A stretch of DNA of 64,000 bases from Neocallimastix lanati (nom. inval.) (GCA_016946835.1 JACVTC010000176.1:207501-271500), one strand, 5' to 3'. Positions 28,499 to 38,117 are shown, counted from the stretch's first letter. A program made the numbers and translations. Notes: a model not told the origin generated them from the sequence alone.

Positions 28499-30097
28499 CT
28501 ATTTTAAATTGCTATCGCTTCTAATATTTTGCTGATGAGGATTTTGATTATCAAAGTACCTAGGATTACTTTTATTTCTTATTTCCTCCATATTTCTTGC
28601 ATTGTTGTAGTTATCATTGTTATAGTTGTCATAATTAGTATTATTAGTATTATAATTATTATTTCCATAATTACTATTACTATTATAATTATTATTTCTA
28701 TTATAATTATTATTGTTATTATACATATTATTGTTATTATAATTATTATTGTTATAATTGCTATTAATATAATTATTATTGCTATAATTGTTATTATTAT
28801 AATTATTATTGTTATTATAATTATTTTTTCCTCTATTGTTGTTGTTCCTAAAATTATAATTACCATTGTTAATATTATTATTATTGGAATTATTATTATA
28901 GTTACCAAAATTATTATTATTATTATTATTACTGTTATTGAAATTATTATTATTATTATTATTGTTACTGTTATTGAAATTATTATAATTACTATTATTG
29001 CTACTATTAATACTACTGTTATAGAAATTATTATAATTATTATTATTGTTATTATAATTACTGTTATAATTATTATTACCATATAGAGTATTATAATTAT
29101 TATTATTATTATTATTAATATTATAATTATTTCCATTATTTCCGTTATTAAACATTCTATTTCCATTATTATTATAATTATTTTCATTATAAAATCCAGA
29201 ATTAAATTTTCCGAAGGTCATTAATTGATTCTGATCCTGACTATAATTAAGAGATTTATTTTTATTTCTTAAATTTCTTTTGTTACATTCTCTTGCTTTG
29301 TGACCTGGTTCGCCACAGAGGTAGCAAGTAAAATTTCTAAATTGATTATTATTATTGTTGTTATTATTATACCTTGAATTAAATCTTTCTTGACGATATC
29401 GACCAGTAGAAAACAGATCAGCATTGCCCACATAATACGTATTTTGTATAGAATTATCTAAATCCCTATTTCCTTCGGTCAATCCTCTATATAATGGATG
29501 TTCTAATAAAGAATTTTGACAATTAGAATTATTTTGGAAGACCATAGAAGTGTTGAGAAATTCATTATTTCCTATGGTCCTTTTTTCGGCTTTCTCGGCT
29601 CTTACAGCCACTTCAAAAGCATCCGACAAGGTATCACGTTCGGCTAAGAGAATTTGAGAATGAACATATATTCTTGATTTTATTGAATTTAAATAATCAT
29701 CGACTGATATAATCTTCTGATAATCTCTATCTAATCGATGATACAAGGTTAAATAACGGTAGTTAAAATTCTTTATATTTTCATTTGGTTTTATTTTCAG
29801 ATTTTTTAAAACTGAGCATTTATCAGCTGGTTTTATATCCATATACTTTTCAATAGCTGATTGCACTTCTTTATAGTTTGGATACCTTGTGATATTATTC
29901 CGAGTGGTTACTAATGATTTCAAAACGTTCCTCAAGTCAGCCTCCACGGCTATTTTTAGCCATACAAAAATTCTAGATGAATCTTGGATGTCATGCATTT
30001 CCATGACACCCTTAAAATCTTCTATCCATGTGTCTATGTCTTTACCATAGTCACATAGATATGGTAGATCACGTTTTACTTTGGAAGCGTCAACCAT
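28499..30097 (-). CDS. gag: Element B Gag with Asn-rich C-terminal domain (532 aa)
   Basis: The N-terminal 190 residues are a Ty3-type capsid region related to Gag A (KCSVLKNLKIKPNENIKNFN, then YRYLTLYHRLDRDYQKIISV). One CCHC knuckle starts at residue 258 (CYLCGEPGHKAREC). Residues 290-520 are a low-complexity domain dominated by Asn with Tyr, Gly, Ser and Arg, absent from Gag A and C. Such Asn/Tyr/Gly-rich tails resemble prion-like, phase-separating domains. That analogy is inference. The ATG is about 220 nt from the primer-binding site. Confidence 0.92.
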   Translation of the reverse strand: MVDASKVKRDLPYLCDYGKDIDTWIEDFKGVMEMHDIQDSSRIFVWLKIAVEADLRNVLKSLVTTRNNITRYPNYKEVQSAIEKYMDIKPADKCSVLKNLKIKPNENIKNFNYRYLTLYHRLDRDYQKIISVDDYLNSIKSRIYVHSQILLAERDTLSDAFEVAVRAEKAEKRTIGNNEFLNTSMVFQNNSNCQNSLLEHPLYRGLTEGNRDLDNSIQNTYYVGNADLFSTGRYRQERFNSRYNNNNNNNNQFRNFTCYLCGEPGHKARECNKRNLRNKNKSLNYSQDQNQLMTFGKFNSGFYNENNYNNNGNRMFNNGNNGNNYNINNNNNNNYNTLYGNNNYNSNYNNNNNNYNNFYNSSINSSNNSNYNNFNNSNNNNNNNNFNNSNNNNNNNFGNYNNNSNNNNINNGNYNFRNNNNRGKNNYNNNNNYNNNNYSNNNYINSNYNNNNYNNNNMYNNNNNYNRNNNYNSNSNYGNNNYNTNNTNYDNYNNDNYNNARNMEEIRNKSNPRYFDNQNPHQQNIRSDSNLK

Positions 30098-30318
30098 TAT
30101 TAATTAACTACTAAAAAAAGGGAAAAAAAATGAAACAAAACTTATATTTAATACGTAATTTATTTTCTTATTTAATTCGACTTATCTCTAATATTATTTA
30201 TTTATTTTTTACTATTATATATATATATATATTTTAATAAAAAAAAAAAATAAATTTTTTTTTTTTTTTTTTTTTTTTTATAATATTATTATTATTTTCA
30301 TATAATTTAATAGTGCAG

Positions 30319-30336
30319 CGCCCGGATTCTCCACCA
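30319..30336 (-). other. Primer-binding site of element B
   Basis: Minus-strand TGGTGGAGAATCCGGGCG, six bases from the 5' LTR. It predicts a tRNA ending CGCCCGGATTCTCC-A-CCA. The first 13 bases are shared with the site at 4855-4867. Confidence 0.7.
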
Positions 30337-30342
30337 AAAATA

Positions 30343-30967
30343 TGATACGATATATTTTAAATATTCGTATTTATAATAGTTTTGGGCGCTACACTGGGGA
30401 ATTGTACTAAATTATATATTCTAATAATAATATTAATTATTTTATTTAATTATTTAAAATTTTTATTTTAGGATATTTGTTTTGTAATATTTTATTTTTA
30501 TCTTATTTTATTTTATTTTATTTTATTTTATTTTATTTTATTTTTATCATATTAATTAACTATTAATAATTATAATTTAATTATAATATTCTATAATTAA
30601 TTACTTAAACAACTAATTTTATTAAAACTAATAACTAAACTACTATCTTAACTAATTAAAACATTTTTCTTATATTAAATCAACTATTACTAATTAACAT
30701 ATATCAATAATTTATTAACAAAAACATTTTTTTTTTTTTATAATATTTTTATATATTTTTTTTTTTATAATTATTATCTCTATATTAAATCATAATTGTT
30801 ATATTTTATATAAACATTAATATAAAAGTTTATATTATAATAATTAAATTTTATACTATAATAATATTATTTTATATGATTTATAATTAATATAATTCAT
30901 CATTTTTATATAATTAATTTTATAATAATATATATTTTACAAACTTTATATAATTAATATAATTTAA
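30343..30967 (-). repeat. 5' LTR of element B, left portion
   Basis: Matches 20994 onward from TGATACGATATATT to ATAATATAATTTAA, where element C interrupts it. The remainder resumes after C at 37983 and ends CTTGTATCA at 38030. The (ATTTT)n tract is shorter than in the left LTR. Confidence 0.92.
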
Positions 30968-31754
30968 TGGTATGGTTCATATAGTTTTAGGAATATAATA
31001 ATAATTAACACAAATAATAAAATTACAATAAAAATAATTTTGTTTTAAAATCAATGTTTATTTATTTAAATTTATAAAAGAAAAATAATAATATAATTAT
31101 TTATTTAATAAAAAGAAAGTTATTCATTATATTTTATTTCACTAAAAATTACATGTATTTATATTTTTTTATCAAATTAAAATTTGTAAAGCCTAACTAT
31201 TTTTTTTAATAAACTAATTACTAATTATTTTAATAAATAAAACATTTAAATTGAAATTGAATTATTATTTTAGTTAATAATATTATTGTTATAAATAGTA
31301 GTTATATATTATTGAATTATTAATTATTTAATAATAGTTTAATACTAATATATATAAAATAAAAATAAAGAGATTATACAGAATATTTTATTGTGGTTTA
31401 GTTAAATTTAATAATTAAAAATAAATTTAAATTGATAACGAAAATTTTAATAACTAATTAAATAGATTTGATTATTTTCAATATAACATAATACAAAAGA
31501 AATATAATATTAATATATTAAGTGGGCAAGGACAATATTCTTGGCTAAAGATTTTTAATACATTATAATGGAATCGGATCGATAATTCAAAAAGGAATTA
31601 TAAGTTAATTAGTGATTTATTAACTTAAGATTTCTATTTAGTAATATTTGAAGAATATTGGAAAGTTCCAATTATATAGAATAGAATAATCTATAAGGTT
31701 AGAATAATTTAAATTATTCTAGCACAATTAGTATTATTTGTTCATTCTGTATTA
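30968..31754 (-). repeat. 3' LTR of element C
   Basis: 787 bp, TGGTATGGTTCATA to TTCATTCTGTATTA. The termini are TG...TA on the plus strand, TA...CA on the element strand, slightly non-canonical. Confidence 0.93.
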
Positions 31755-31794
31755 AGATGCCCCCGCTAAGACTCAAGCTAGGTAGAAGCTGAGT
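31755..31794 (-). other. Polypurine tract and hairpin of element C
   Basis: Minus-strand GCGGGGGCATCT adjoins the LTR. The segment 31771-31794 can fold as ACTC-A-AGCT paired with AGCT-GAGT around a short loop, and includes the pol stop codon. Confidence 0.65.
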
Positions 31795-34700
31795 TAAACT
31801 TGACAATATTTTTCAAATGAACATTACGATTCATTTGTATATTAGTAGCAGGATCAGCTAAAGTGACTGTATTGAATTGTTTCTTTACCACTTTCATAGG
31901 TCCAACAAAGTAAGGTTCTAATTTAGTTCGATTAAAGTTTCTTACTAGTACTAAATCACCTGGTTTTATTCTTTTAGCTTGATTCATACTGGTCTTTTCT
32001 TCTCTCCTAGTAGCCCAATATTTCGAAGCATTTTTGATATTAGATGCGGCCTCCATTACCCATTGGTAGTGTGATACAAATTTTTCCAGTAGAATTTCGT
32101 CAGAAGACTTATTTATACCCTTAGTTGGTCTGGCAGCAATGTCAAAAGGTTGTTGGTCCTCCCTTCCATAAACTAATTCAAAACTTGAATGGTTGGTGAT
32201 TGAGTTTTTAGTAGTTCTTAAAGCCCAAAGTGCAGATGGTAAAATTTCATCCCATTCTTTGTGTTGTTGTCCTAGTAATCGTAATAATTTTCCAATTTCT
32301 TTATTACGATTCTCAACTAAACCATTGCTTTCAGGATGATATGGAGTGATAAATTTAACATATACATCATATAAATCAAGGAAGATTTTTGTCATATCTG
32401 ATGTAAATTGTGTTCCATTATCAGTAGTGATAATTTGAGGTACACCGTGTCGAGCAAATACATTAATTAAAAATTTTATCACATCCTGAGAAGTAACATT
32501 TTCAGTGGGCTCTGCCTCAACCCATTTAGTAAAATAATCAACCACAACGATTATATATTGATTATTATTTCTGGTTTTATTTAGAGGTCCTATAATGTCC
32601 AATCCTAAGTGTGTAAATGGTCCTTCCACTTCAGTTGGTTTATCTTCCGTTGGTTCAGGGTATGGTTGAGATTTATTTAATTGACATTTTTCACATTTAC
32701 CTATAATTCGCTTAATGTCATTAACCATATTGTTCCAATAGTAGCTCTTTTTCAAACGTTGGTATGTCTTGTAATAGCCTTCGTGTCCTATACTGTGCGC
32801 TTGAAAAATTAATTGAAGTTTTTCTTTTGTATCTGTAACTAATTTTCTATAATTATTGCCATCAACAAAGTAGTCCACACCATCAATTGTCGTAAATTTT
32901 TCTTCAATAAATTCCTTAATGGTTCTTGAAAGCAGGTTTTCATCTTGTTCTTTGATAATTTGTGTTGTTAAGATAACTTTTTCTTTTTCATTTTTCATTC
33001 TTGATAAAGCGTCTGCAACAACATTATTCTTCCCAGCTTCATATCGTAAATCAATTCCTAACATACTGACAGTCAAACACCATCTTGTATGGCGAGAGTT
33101 TTGTGGTTCCTTATTTTTAAGTAATCCGATTAAGGGTCTATGGTCTGTATATACTATAGTTTGCTTAGGATTTCCCATAATATAAGATTTTAATTTATTA
33201 ATACAGTAAATTAGAGCGGCACCTTCTAGATCCGTAATTCCATAATTCTTTTCCGATTTAGATAAACTTCTACTAATATAATGAACCGGATGCTCCTTTC
33301 CAGTTTCATCATCCTTTTGTAAAAGCACACCGCCTATTCCATCATAGGAAGCATCTGTTCTTATAATAAATTCTCTATCAAATCTAGGAAATCTTAATAT
33401 TGGGGCATTGATTAATCTTTCCTTAAGAATTTTAAAACTTTCTTCTTGTTCCTTTTTCCATTCAAACTTAATACCTTTTCTTAATAGAGTGCAGAGAGGA
33501 GCAGTAACTTTTGCAAAGTCCTTAATAAAATTTCTATAATATCCAATGGCTCCTAAAAATGATCGAAGTTCATGAATGTTAGAGGGAGCCTTCCATTCTT
33601 TAATAGCTTCAACTTTGTTTTCCAATGGACTTAAACCTTCTGAGGATACTTTATGTCCCAGTACTTCTACTTCAGTTTGCATGAAAGAACATTTTTCAAT
33701 ATTGATTTTTAACTTATGTTCCTTGAATATTTCTAAGACTTGTTTAAGATGTTCTAGGTGTTCTTCTTCAGTTCTTGAGTAGATTAAAATATCATCGATA
33801 AAGTTATAGACGCATTTTCCTATTAAGGGAAATAGTATACGGTTCATTTCTCTTTGGAATGTAGCTGGAGCACCTGTTAAACCGAAGGGCATTACCTTGA
33901 ATTGGTAGTTTCCGAACTTAGTTGTAAAGGTAGTGATTTCAATACTATCATCATCCATTAATATTTGATGATAACCGGAATAAAGATCTAATGTTGAGAA
34001 GATTTTTGCTCCATCTAAGCTATCAAAAATTTCCTCAATATTTGGTAAAGAATAAGAATCCTTCTTAGTTGCTTCATTTACTTTCCTATGGTCAATACAC
34101 AGGCGCCATTTACCGTTCTTTTTAGGCACAAGTACTACTGGTGATGACCATTCTGAACATGAAGGTTCAATTAATCGTTTATATATGAGTTTGGTTAATT
34201 CTTCTTTTAAGATATCTGTTTTTAATTTACTAAGTCGATAAAATTTTTGTTTAATAGGTTTAACTCCTTCCTTAAGAATAATTTTGTGTGGTGATAAATC
34301 TGAAGGTGTTAATTCTTCAGAAGAAGTTGCAATTATATCAATATATTCTTCAAGTAATTTAGTAATAGCTTCTCTATAATTTGAATTAATTGTACTTTGA
34401 AAAACTGTGTCATATATATATTTTATGGGTGATAATCCTTCAATCGTTTTCAATTGTTGCTTAGCTTCTTGGTGATTCAATGCTTTGATTACACATAATA
34501 ATTTTTCTTCGTCATCATATTCATTATTAATAGGTGCAATTTCTTCAATTAAACCTTGATCATTAAATCGACAAAGACTATATCTAATTGGATGTATAAA
34601 TAACTGGTTATCAATTTGAGTTTTGAGGTTGATTAATATATCATAGAATGGATCCTCCTTGTCTATAATTCTACACGTAACAAGTAGTTCTAGTTCATTA

Positions 34701-35782
34701 ATTTTTACGGGAACTTTGATTAACACATCTTCTGAGTAATCATCATTCATCGTTGCTAAACGTATTCGTCCTGCACTAACTCCTATAGGTTCATACTGAT
34801 AAGGTAATTTATCTAAAAATTGCTTTGTGATAATACTTAAGTTACTACATGAATCTATTAAAGCCTTACCACGAACTCCATCTACTATTACATCAACCAT
34901 AGCAATATCATCTTCTTGTGGTTCATGATGTTTACTTTTATATGTATGATCTATATTGTTCGTTATTATTGTAGTAGCACACATATTATCCACTGCACCT
35001 GAAATTTTAGTATTATTCTTTTCTAATTTAAGTCCTTGTGATACTTGAGACCGTATCTTTGGAGCAACGTCCAATAATTGTCCAAATGTAATATTGCAAT
35101 TACTGGAGTTTAAATCTTTGATCACGTCATAACTATCACAATCAGTTTGCATTTGTATTCTTCTTGGAATTCTAGTTGGCATAATTTCAGTTGATTTTTC
35201 TGATGATTTTTCTTGAATTAATTTATTTAAAGTTTGTTTAGAATTATTTTCTTCCTGAGAAGTTTCTTCATTAATAACATTAACATTACTATTATTATTA
35301 TTATTTTCCACAGAAGTACTAGTACTAGCTCTTTCCTTATCTCTTAGCTCTTTCTCAATTCTCTTTTCTTTTTCTATTCTAGGTTGAACCATAATCGAAG
35401 GATGTAATTGAGTTGTTGGCTTTTTGACTGGTCGCGATGTTCCCCTTAATTGATTTTCTTTTTGTTTTCGTAAACCTGGAGTAACTATTGGCTTAGGATC
35501 ATCTCTTAGACTACGGTGAACCCTCTTTCCTCTTTGGTCACTAGTCTCTTCATCTTTAGGATTTGCCTTTCTCTTTATAACGTTTACTAAGTAATCCAAT
35601 TCTTTGGAACCATCCGACTCATCATCAAAATCTTCGTAATAATCCGTAGTAGTACCTTCTTGGAAATCAGCAGTTTCTTCATAATCATCATCTTCTTTTA
35701 AGTCAACTATTTTGGGACGATGGCAGACTGAAGCAATTTTTTTGACGATGGGAGTGCTTCTACTCCCTTTTAGTGGTTTAAA
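31778..35782 (-). CDS. pol: Element C Pol, expressed as Gag-Pol by -1 frameshift
   Basis: The frame is open from the slippery site at 35776-35782 to the stop at 31778. No ATG occurs in its first 120 or so codons, so it needs no start of its own. After an acidic segment (YYEDFDDESD) and a Lys/Arg/Pro stretch come the protease motif DSCS (34841-34855), then RT with FIDD in place of YIDD (33791-33802, CVYNFIDDILIYS). RNase H has TDAS, TDLEG, TDHRPL and ADALSR. The integrase has the zinc finger HSIGH to CEKC and a core Asp in TDNGTQF (32420-32422). Its Glu is in GLVENRN (32312-32314), 35 residues further on. A GPM/FVGP-like end follows. The sequence is clearly related to Pol A and B but has no Asn expansion. 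Confidence 0.94.
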   Translation of the reverse strand, partial: FKPLKGSRSTPIVKKIASVCHRPKIVDLKEDDDYEETADFQEGTTTDYYEDFDDESDGSKELDYLVNVIKRKANPKDEETSDQRGKRVHRSLRDDPKPIVTPGLRKQKENQLRGTSRPVKKPTTQLHPSIMVQPRIEKEKRIEKELRDKERASTSTSVENNNNNSNVNVINEETSQEENNSKQTLNKLIQEKSSEKSTEIMPTRIPRRIQMQTDCDSYDVIKDLNSSNCNITFGQLLDVAPKIRSQVSQGLKLEKNNTKISGAVDNMCATTIITNNIDHTYKSKHHEPQEDDIAMVDVIVDGVRGKALIDSCSNLSIITKQFLDKLPYQYEPIGVSAGRIRLATMNDDYSEDVLIKVPVKINELELLVTCRIIDKEDPFYDILINLKTQIDNQLFIHPIRYSLCRFNDQGLIEEIAPINNEYDDEEKLLCVIKALNHQEAKQQLKTIEGLSPIKYIYDTVFQSTINSNYREAITKLLEEYIDIIATSSEELTPSDLSPHKIILKEGVKPIKQKFYRLSKLKTDILKEELTKLIYKRLIEPSCSEWSSPVVLVPKKNGKWRLCIDHRKVNEATKKDSYSLPNIEEIFDSLDGAKIFSTLDLYSGYHQILMDDDSIEITTFTTKFGNYQFKVMPFGLTGAPATFQREMNRILFPLIGKCVYNFIDDILIYSRTEEEHLEHLKQVLEIFKEHKLKINIEKCSFMQTEVEVLGHKVSSEGLSPLENKVEAIKEWKAPSNIHELRSFLGAIGYYRNFIKDFAKVTAPLCTLLRKGIKFEWKKEQEESFKILKERLINAPILRFPRFDREFIIRTDASYDGIGGVLLQKDDETGKEHPVHYISRSLSKSEKNYGITDLEGAALIYCINKLKSYIMGNPKQTIVYTDHRPLIGLLKNKEPQNSRHTRWCLTVSMLGIDLRYEAGKNNVVADALSRMKNEKEKVILTTQIIKEQDENLLSRTIKEFIEEKFTTIDGVDYFVDGNNYRKLVTDTKEKLQLIFQAHSIGHEGYYKTYQRLKKSYYWNNMVNDIKRIIGKCEKCQLNKSQPYPEPTEDKPTEVEGPFTHLGLDIIGPLNKTRNNNQYIIVVVDYFTKWVEAEPTENVTSQDVIKFLINVFARHGVPQIITTDNGTQFTSDMTKIFLDLYDVYVKFITPYHPESNGLVENRNKEIGKLLRLLGQQHKEWDEILPSALWALRTTKNSITNHSSFELVYGREDQQPFDIAARPTKGINKSSDEILLEKFVSHYQWVMEAASNIKNASKYWATRREEKTSMNQAKRIKPGDLVLVRNFNRTKLEPYFVGPMKVVKKQFNTVTLADPATNIQMNRNVHLKNIVKFNSAST
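35730..35782 (-). promoter_or_regulatory. -1 ribosomal frameshift signal: UUUAAAC plus pseudoknot
   Basis: Minus strand, in the gag frame: T TTA AAC at 35776-35782, one codon before the gag stop TAA (35770-35772). An 8-nt spacer CACTAAAA follows. Stem 1 is GGGAGT (35762-35767) with ACTCCC (35750-35755) around loop AGAAGC. Loop bases GAAGC (35756-35760) pair perfectly with GCTTC (35730-35734), giving a 5-bp stem 2 and a 15-nt third loop. Slippage by -1 at this heptamer enters the pol frame, which is open with no stop. UUUAAAC is a well-established -1 slippery sequence. The pseudoknot is read from base pairing only. Confidence 0.88.
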
Positions 35783-36687
35783 TAATTTTCATAAAACTTC
35801 TTGCGGTTATTTTCCAATATAGAATTTAATTTAGGACAGTTTCGTTTGGTATGTCCTTCATTGCTACAAAACCAGCAAGTACTAATTTTCATTTCTTTCA
35901 TCTTGTTAGTGAGATTTTCTATAGATACATTTTTGTGGGTTTTTGGTTTGTTAAAATCATTTGAAATGTTCTTATTAAAATTACTTTTAGAGTTAAGGAG
36001 ATTGTAACGAGTCTTATCATAATATTCAGTACTATTTTTAATAGATAAACGATCAACTTTTTCAGCTATAGCGAATGCTTTGGTAATAGAAATATGGTCT
36101 TTAAGCATAACCTTTCTCCATGCGTCAGGATTATTGGTTAAGGAATCTGCATAATCTAAAACACTAATTTTTCTTCTTCTCTTTTTATCCAATTTATGGT
36201 ACAAAGATCTATAACGGACATTAAAATCTTTAACTTTCTCGTTCTTCTTTATTTTCATGGAACGCAATTCTCGTAACAAGTTGGTTTGATCTTCTTTAAG
36301 TCCATAGAAAGTCTTCAGATGATTTATGATTTCATCAAGGCTTGGGTAGGTGGTAGTAGATTCACTTTCTTCATCATCTTCTCCTTCACTATCGCTATCG
36401 AAATCAGAATCTTCATCTTCAGTAAGGTCATTTCCATCTTCTAGTTCTTGGATAATTTCTCTTGGTTCTCCAGAAGCCGTTAATATACAAGCAGTAAAAA
36501 TAGTTTCAGGATCCTTGATATGTTGGTATTTTATCCATGCCTTTAACTCATTTGCCCAGGAGTTGATGTCAAGGTTTTGTTTAGTAAGCTTTTCAAAATC
36601 TTTTAATTCTTTCTTTAATTCTCTGAAGCTAAGCTTACTTTCTGGAGTACTCTCTGTTGGAGTACTGGAAGTACTGGATGTTCTCAT
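35770..36687 (-). CDS. gag: Element C Gag (305 aa)
   Basis: Starts at ATG (MRTSSTSSTPTES), the first in frame. A helical Ty3-type capsid region includes EKVKDFNVRYRSLYHKLDKK, comparable to Gag A and B. A conspicuous acidic insertion lies at about 80-110 (EDEDSDFDSDSEGEDDEESE). A single CCHC knuckle begins at residue 271 (CWFCSNEGHTKRNC). The last codons before the stop form the frameshift site, so a fraction of ribosomes should make Gag-Pol. Confidence 0.93.
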   Translation of the reverse strand: MRTSSTSSTPTESTPESKLSFRELKKELKDFEKLTKQNLDINSWANELKAWIKYQHIKDPETIFTACILTASGEPREIIQELEDGNDLTEDEDSDFDSDSEGEDDEESESTTTYPSLDEIINHLKTFYGLKEDQTNLLRELRSMKIKKNEKVKDFNVRYRSLYHKLDKKRRRKISVLDYADSLTNNPDAWRKVMLKDHISITKAFAIAEKVDRLSIKNSTEYYDKTRYNLLNSKSNFNKNISNDFNKPKTHKNVSIENLTNKMKEMKISTCWFCSNEGHTKRNCPKLNSILENNRKKFYENYLNH

Positions 36688-37169
36688 AAAATAAAATTTA
36701 TTGTATCTATAGAATGCTAAACCTCGTAATGTATAAATTGTTATTAAAAAGTAAAAATAAAAAAAATTAAAAAAAATAAATCTTTTAACTAATAAAATTA
36801 TTAATTATTTATTATTATTAATCACTTATTAAATTATAATAATCGTGCAATCTGATAGTACACACTGTCTGACGTGCAGCTTACCTCTTGAAAGGTGTCA
36901 TGCCACGCGTGTGCCACGGTTACTATTTTCAATATAAAAAATAGCAGTCCAGAGCCTACTAGCCCAATTACTATGTAGGATAAACTTAACCCGGAAATCT
37001 ATGCACGAATATTAGTTTAATTTAATATTAATTAATATTTTTAACAATTAATAATAATTAGTTAAAAATATAAAAATTGTTTTCTTTTTTAAAAAAATAT
37101 TTGTTTTATTAGAAAAATTATTTATTAATATTATAATTTTATTCCCAATGTATTAATTTATTATTATAT
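36688..37169 (-). other. 5' leader of element C with a GC-richer structured block
   Basis: About 480 nt between the primer-binding site and gag. Most is AT-rich, but 36845-37010 is markedly less so and contains CGTGCA twice, GCCACGCGTGTGCCACGG and other short complementary segments. It could be a packaging or translation element. A short cryptic intron (GTAAGC...CAG) cannot be excluded. Elements A and B have much shorter leaders. Confidence 0.55.
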
Positions 37170-37187
37170 TCCCCGATATCTCCACCA
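37170..37187 (-). other. Primer-binding site of element C, complementary to tRNA-Ala(UGC)
   Basis: Plus strand TCCCCGATATCTCCACCA equals the last 15 bases of the tRNA-Ala gene at 38046-38117 plus CCA, an 18-nt perfect match. Eight bases (AATTTTTC plus A) separate it from the LTR. Confidence 0.88.
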
Positions 37188-37195
37188 ATTTTTCA

Positions 37196-37982
37196 TGGTA
37201 TGGTTCATATAGTTTTAGGAATATAATAATAATTAACACAAATAATAAAATTACAATAAAAATAATTTTGTTTTAAAATCAATGTTTATTTATTTAAATT
37301 TATAAAAGAAAAATAATAATATAATTATTTATTTAATAAAAAGAAAGTTATTCATTATATTTTATTTCACTAAAAATTACATGTATTTATATTTTTTTAT
37401 CAAATTAAAATTTGTAAAGCCTAACTATTTTTTTTAATAAACTAATTACTAATTATTTTAATAAATAAAACATTTAAATTGAAATTGAATTATTATTTTA
37501 GTTAATAATATTATTGTTATAAATAGTAGTTATATATTATTGAATTATTAATTATTTAATAATAGTTTAATACTAATATATATAAAATAAAAATAAAGAG
37601 ATTATACAGAATATTTTATTGTGGTTTAGTTAAATTTAATAATTAAAAATAAATTTAAATTGATAACGAAAATTTTAATAACTAATTAAATAGATTTGAT
37701 TATTTTCAATATAACATAATACAAAAGAAATATAATATTAATATATTAAGTGGGCAAGGACAATATTCTTGGCTAAAGATTTTTAATACATTATAATGGA
37801 ATCGGATCGATAATTCAAAAAGGAATTATAAGTTAATTAGTGATTTATTAACTTAAGATTTCTATTTAGTAATATTTGAAGAATATTGGAAAGTTCCAAT
37901 TATATAGAATAGAATAATCTATAAGGTTAGAATAATTTAAATTATTCTAGCACAATTAGTATTATTTGTTCATTCTGTATTA
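37196..37982 (-). repeat. 5' LTR of element C
   Basis: 787 bp, the same length as the left LTR and apparently the same sequence. It should carry the promoter of element C. Confidence 0.93.
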
Positions 37983-38030
37983 TTAATAATAATTTTAAAA
38001 TATCATTATTTTTCCTTTCATCTTGTATCA
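37983..38030 (-). repeat. 5' LTR of element B, right remnant
   Basis: The sequence TTAATAATAATTTTAAAATATC to CTTGTATCA completes the B LTR after element C. TTAA (37983-37986) is the right-hand target duplication of C. Confidence 0.9.
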
Positions 38031-38045
38031 AACAAATAGCGTGCT
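38031..38045 (+). promoter_or_regulatory. Pol III start region of tRNA-Ala and retroelement landing site
   Basis: AACAAATAGCGTGCT precedes the mature tRNA. Joined to the LTR end (TATCA) it reads TCAACAAA. A CAA motif 10-12 nt upstream is the usual yeast and plant tRNA transcription start. AACA is the target duplication of B, and ACAA, CAAA and CACA of the older elements all fall on these same bases. Confidence 0.65.
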
Positions 38046-38117
38046 GGGGATATAATTCAGTGGTAGAGTGCTTGCTTTGCATGCAAGAAGCCTCGGGTTC
38101 GATCCCCGATATCTCCA
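38046..38117 (+). tRNA. tRNA-Ala (anticodon UGC)
   Basis: A 72-nt cloverleaf. Acceptor GGGGATA pairs with TATCTCC (one G-U), with discriminator A. The D stem ATTC/GAGT has loop AGTGGTA. The anticodon stem CTTGC/GCAAG (38071-38075, 38083-38087) has loop TTTGCAT, putting TGC at 38078-38080. The T stem TCGGG/CCCGA has loop TTCGATC. There is no intron, and CCA is not encoded. A and B boxes are intact and a T run follows, so it should be expressed despite 31 kb of retroelements up to its start. It decodes GCA and GCG/GCU by wobble. Confidence 0.96.
38097..38107 (+). promoter_or_regulatory. Internal Pol III B box
   Basis: GGTTCGATCCC matches the B-box consensus GGTTCGANTCC closely. The A box is the D-arm region near 38053-38066. 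Confidence 0.8.

Larger units (their letters stand above)
30968..37982 (-). mobile_element. Ty3/gypsy element C, full length, nested in the LTR of B
   Basis: Two LTRs of exactly 787 bp (30968-31754 and 37196-37982), TGGTATGG...CTGTATTA, appear identical by eye. TTAA flanks both sides (30964-30967, 37983-37986), and removing C restores the B LTR sequence. It contains pol, gag, a primer-binding site for tRNA-Ala and a -1 frameshift signal. All frames are open. This is the youngest insertion in the array and probably active. It lies about 60 bp upstream of the tRNA-Ala gene and is transcribed away from it. Confidence 0.95.

Noticed and set aside
36878-36912. Spliced intron in the element C leader
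   Set aside because: GTAAGC...CAG pairs can be found, but the interval is too short and no branch site is convincing.
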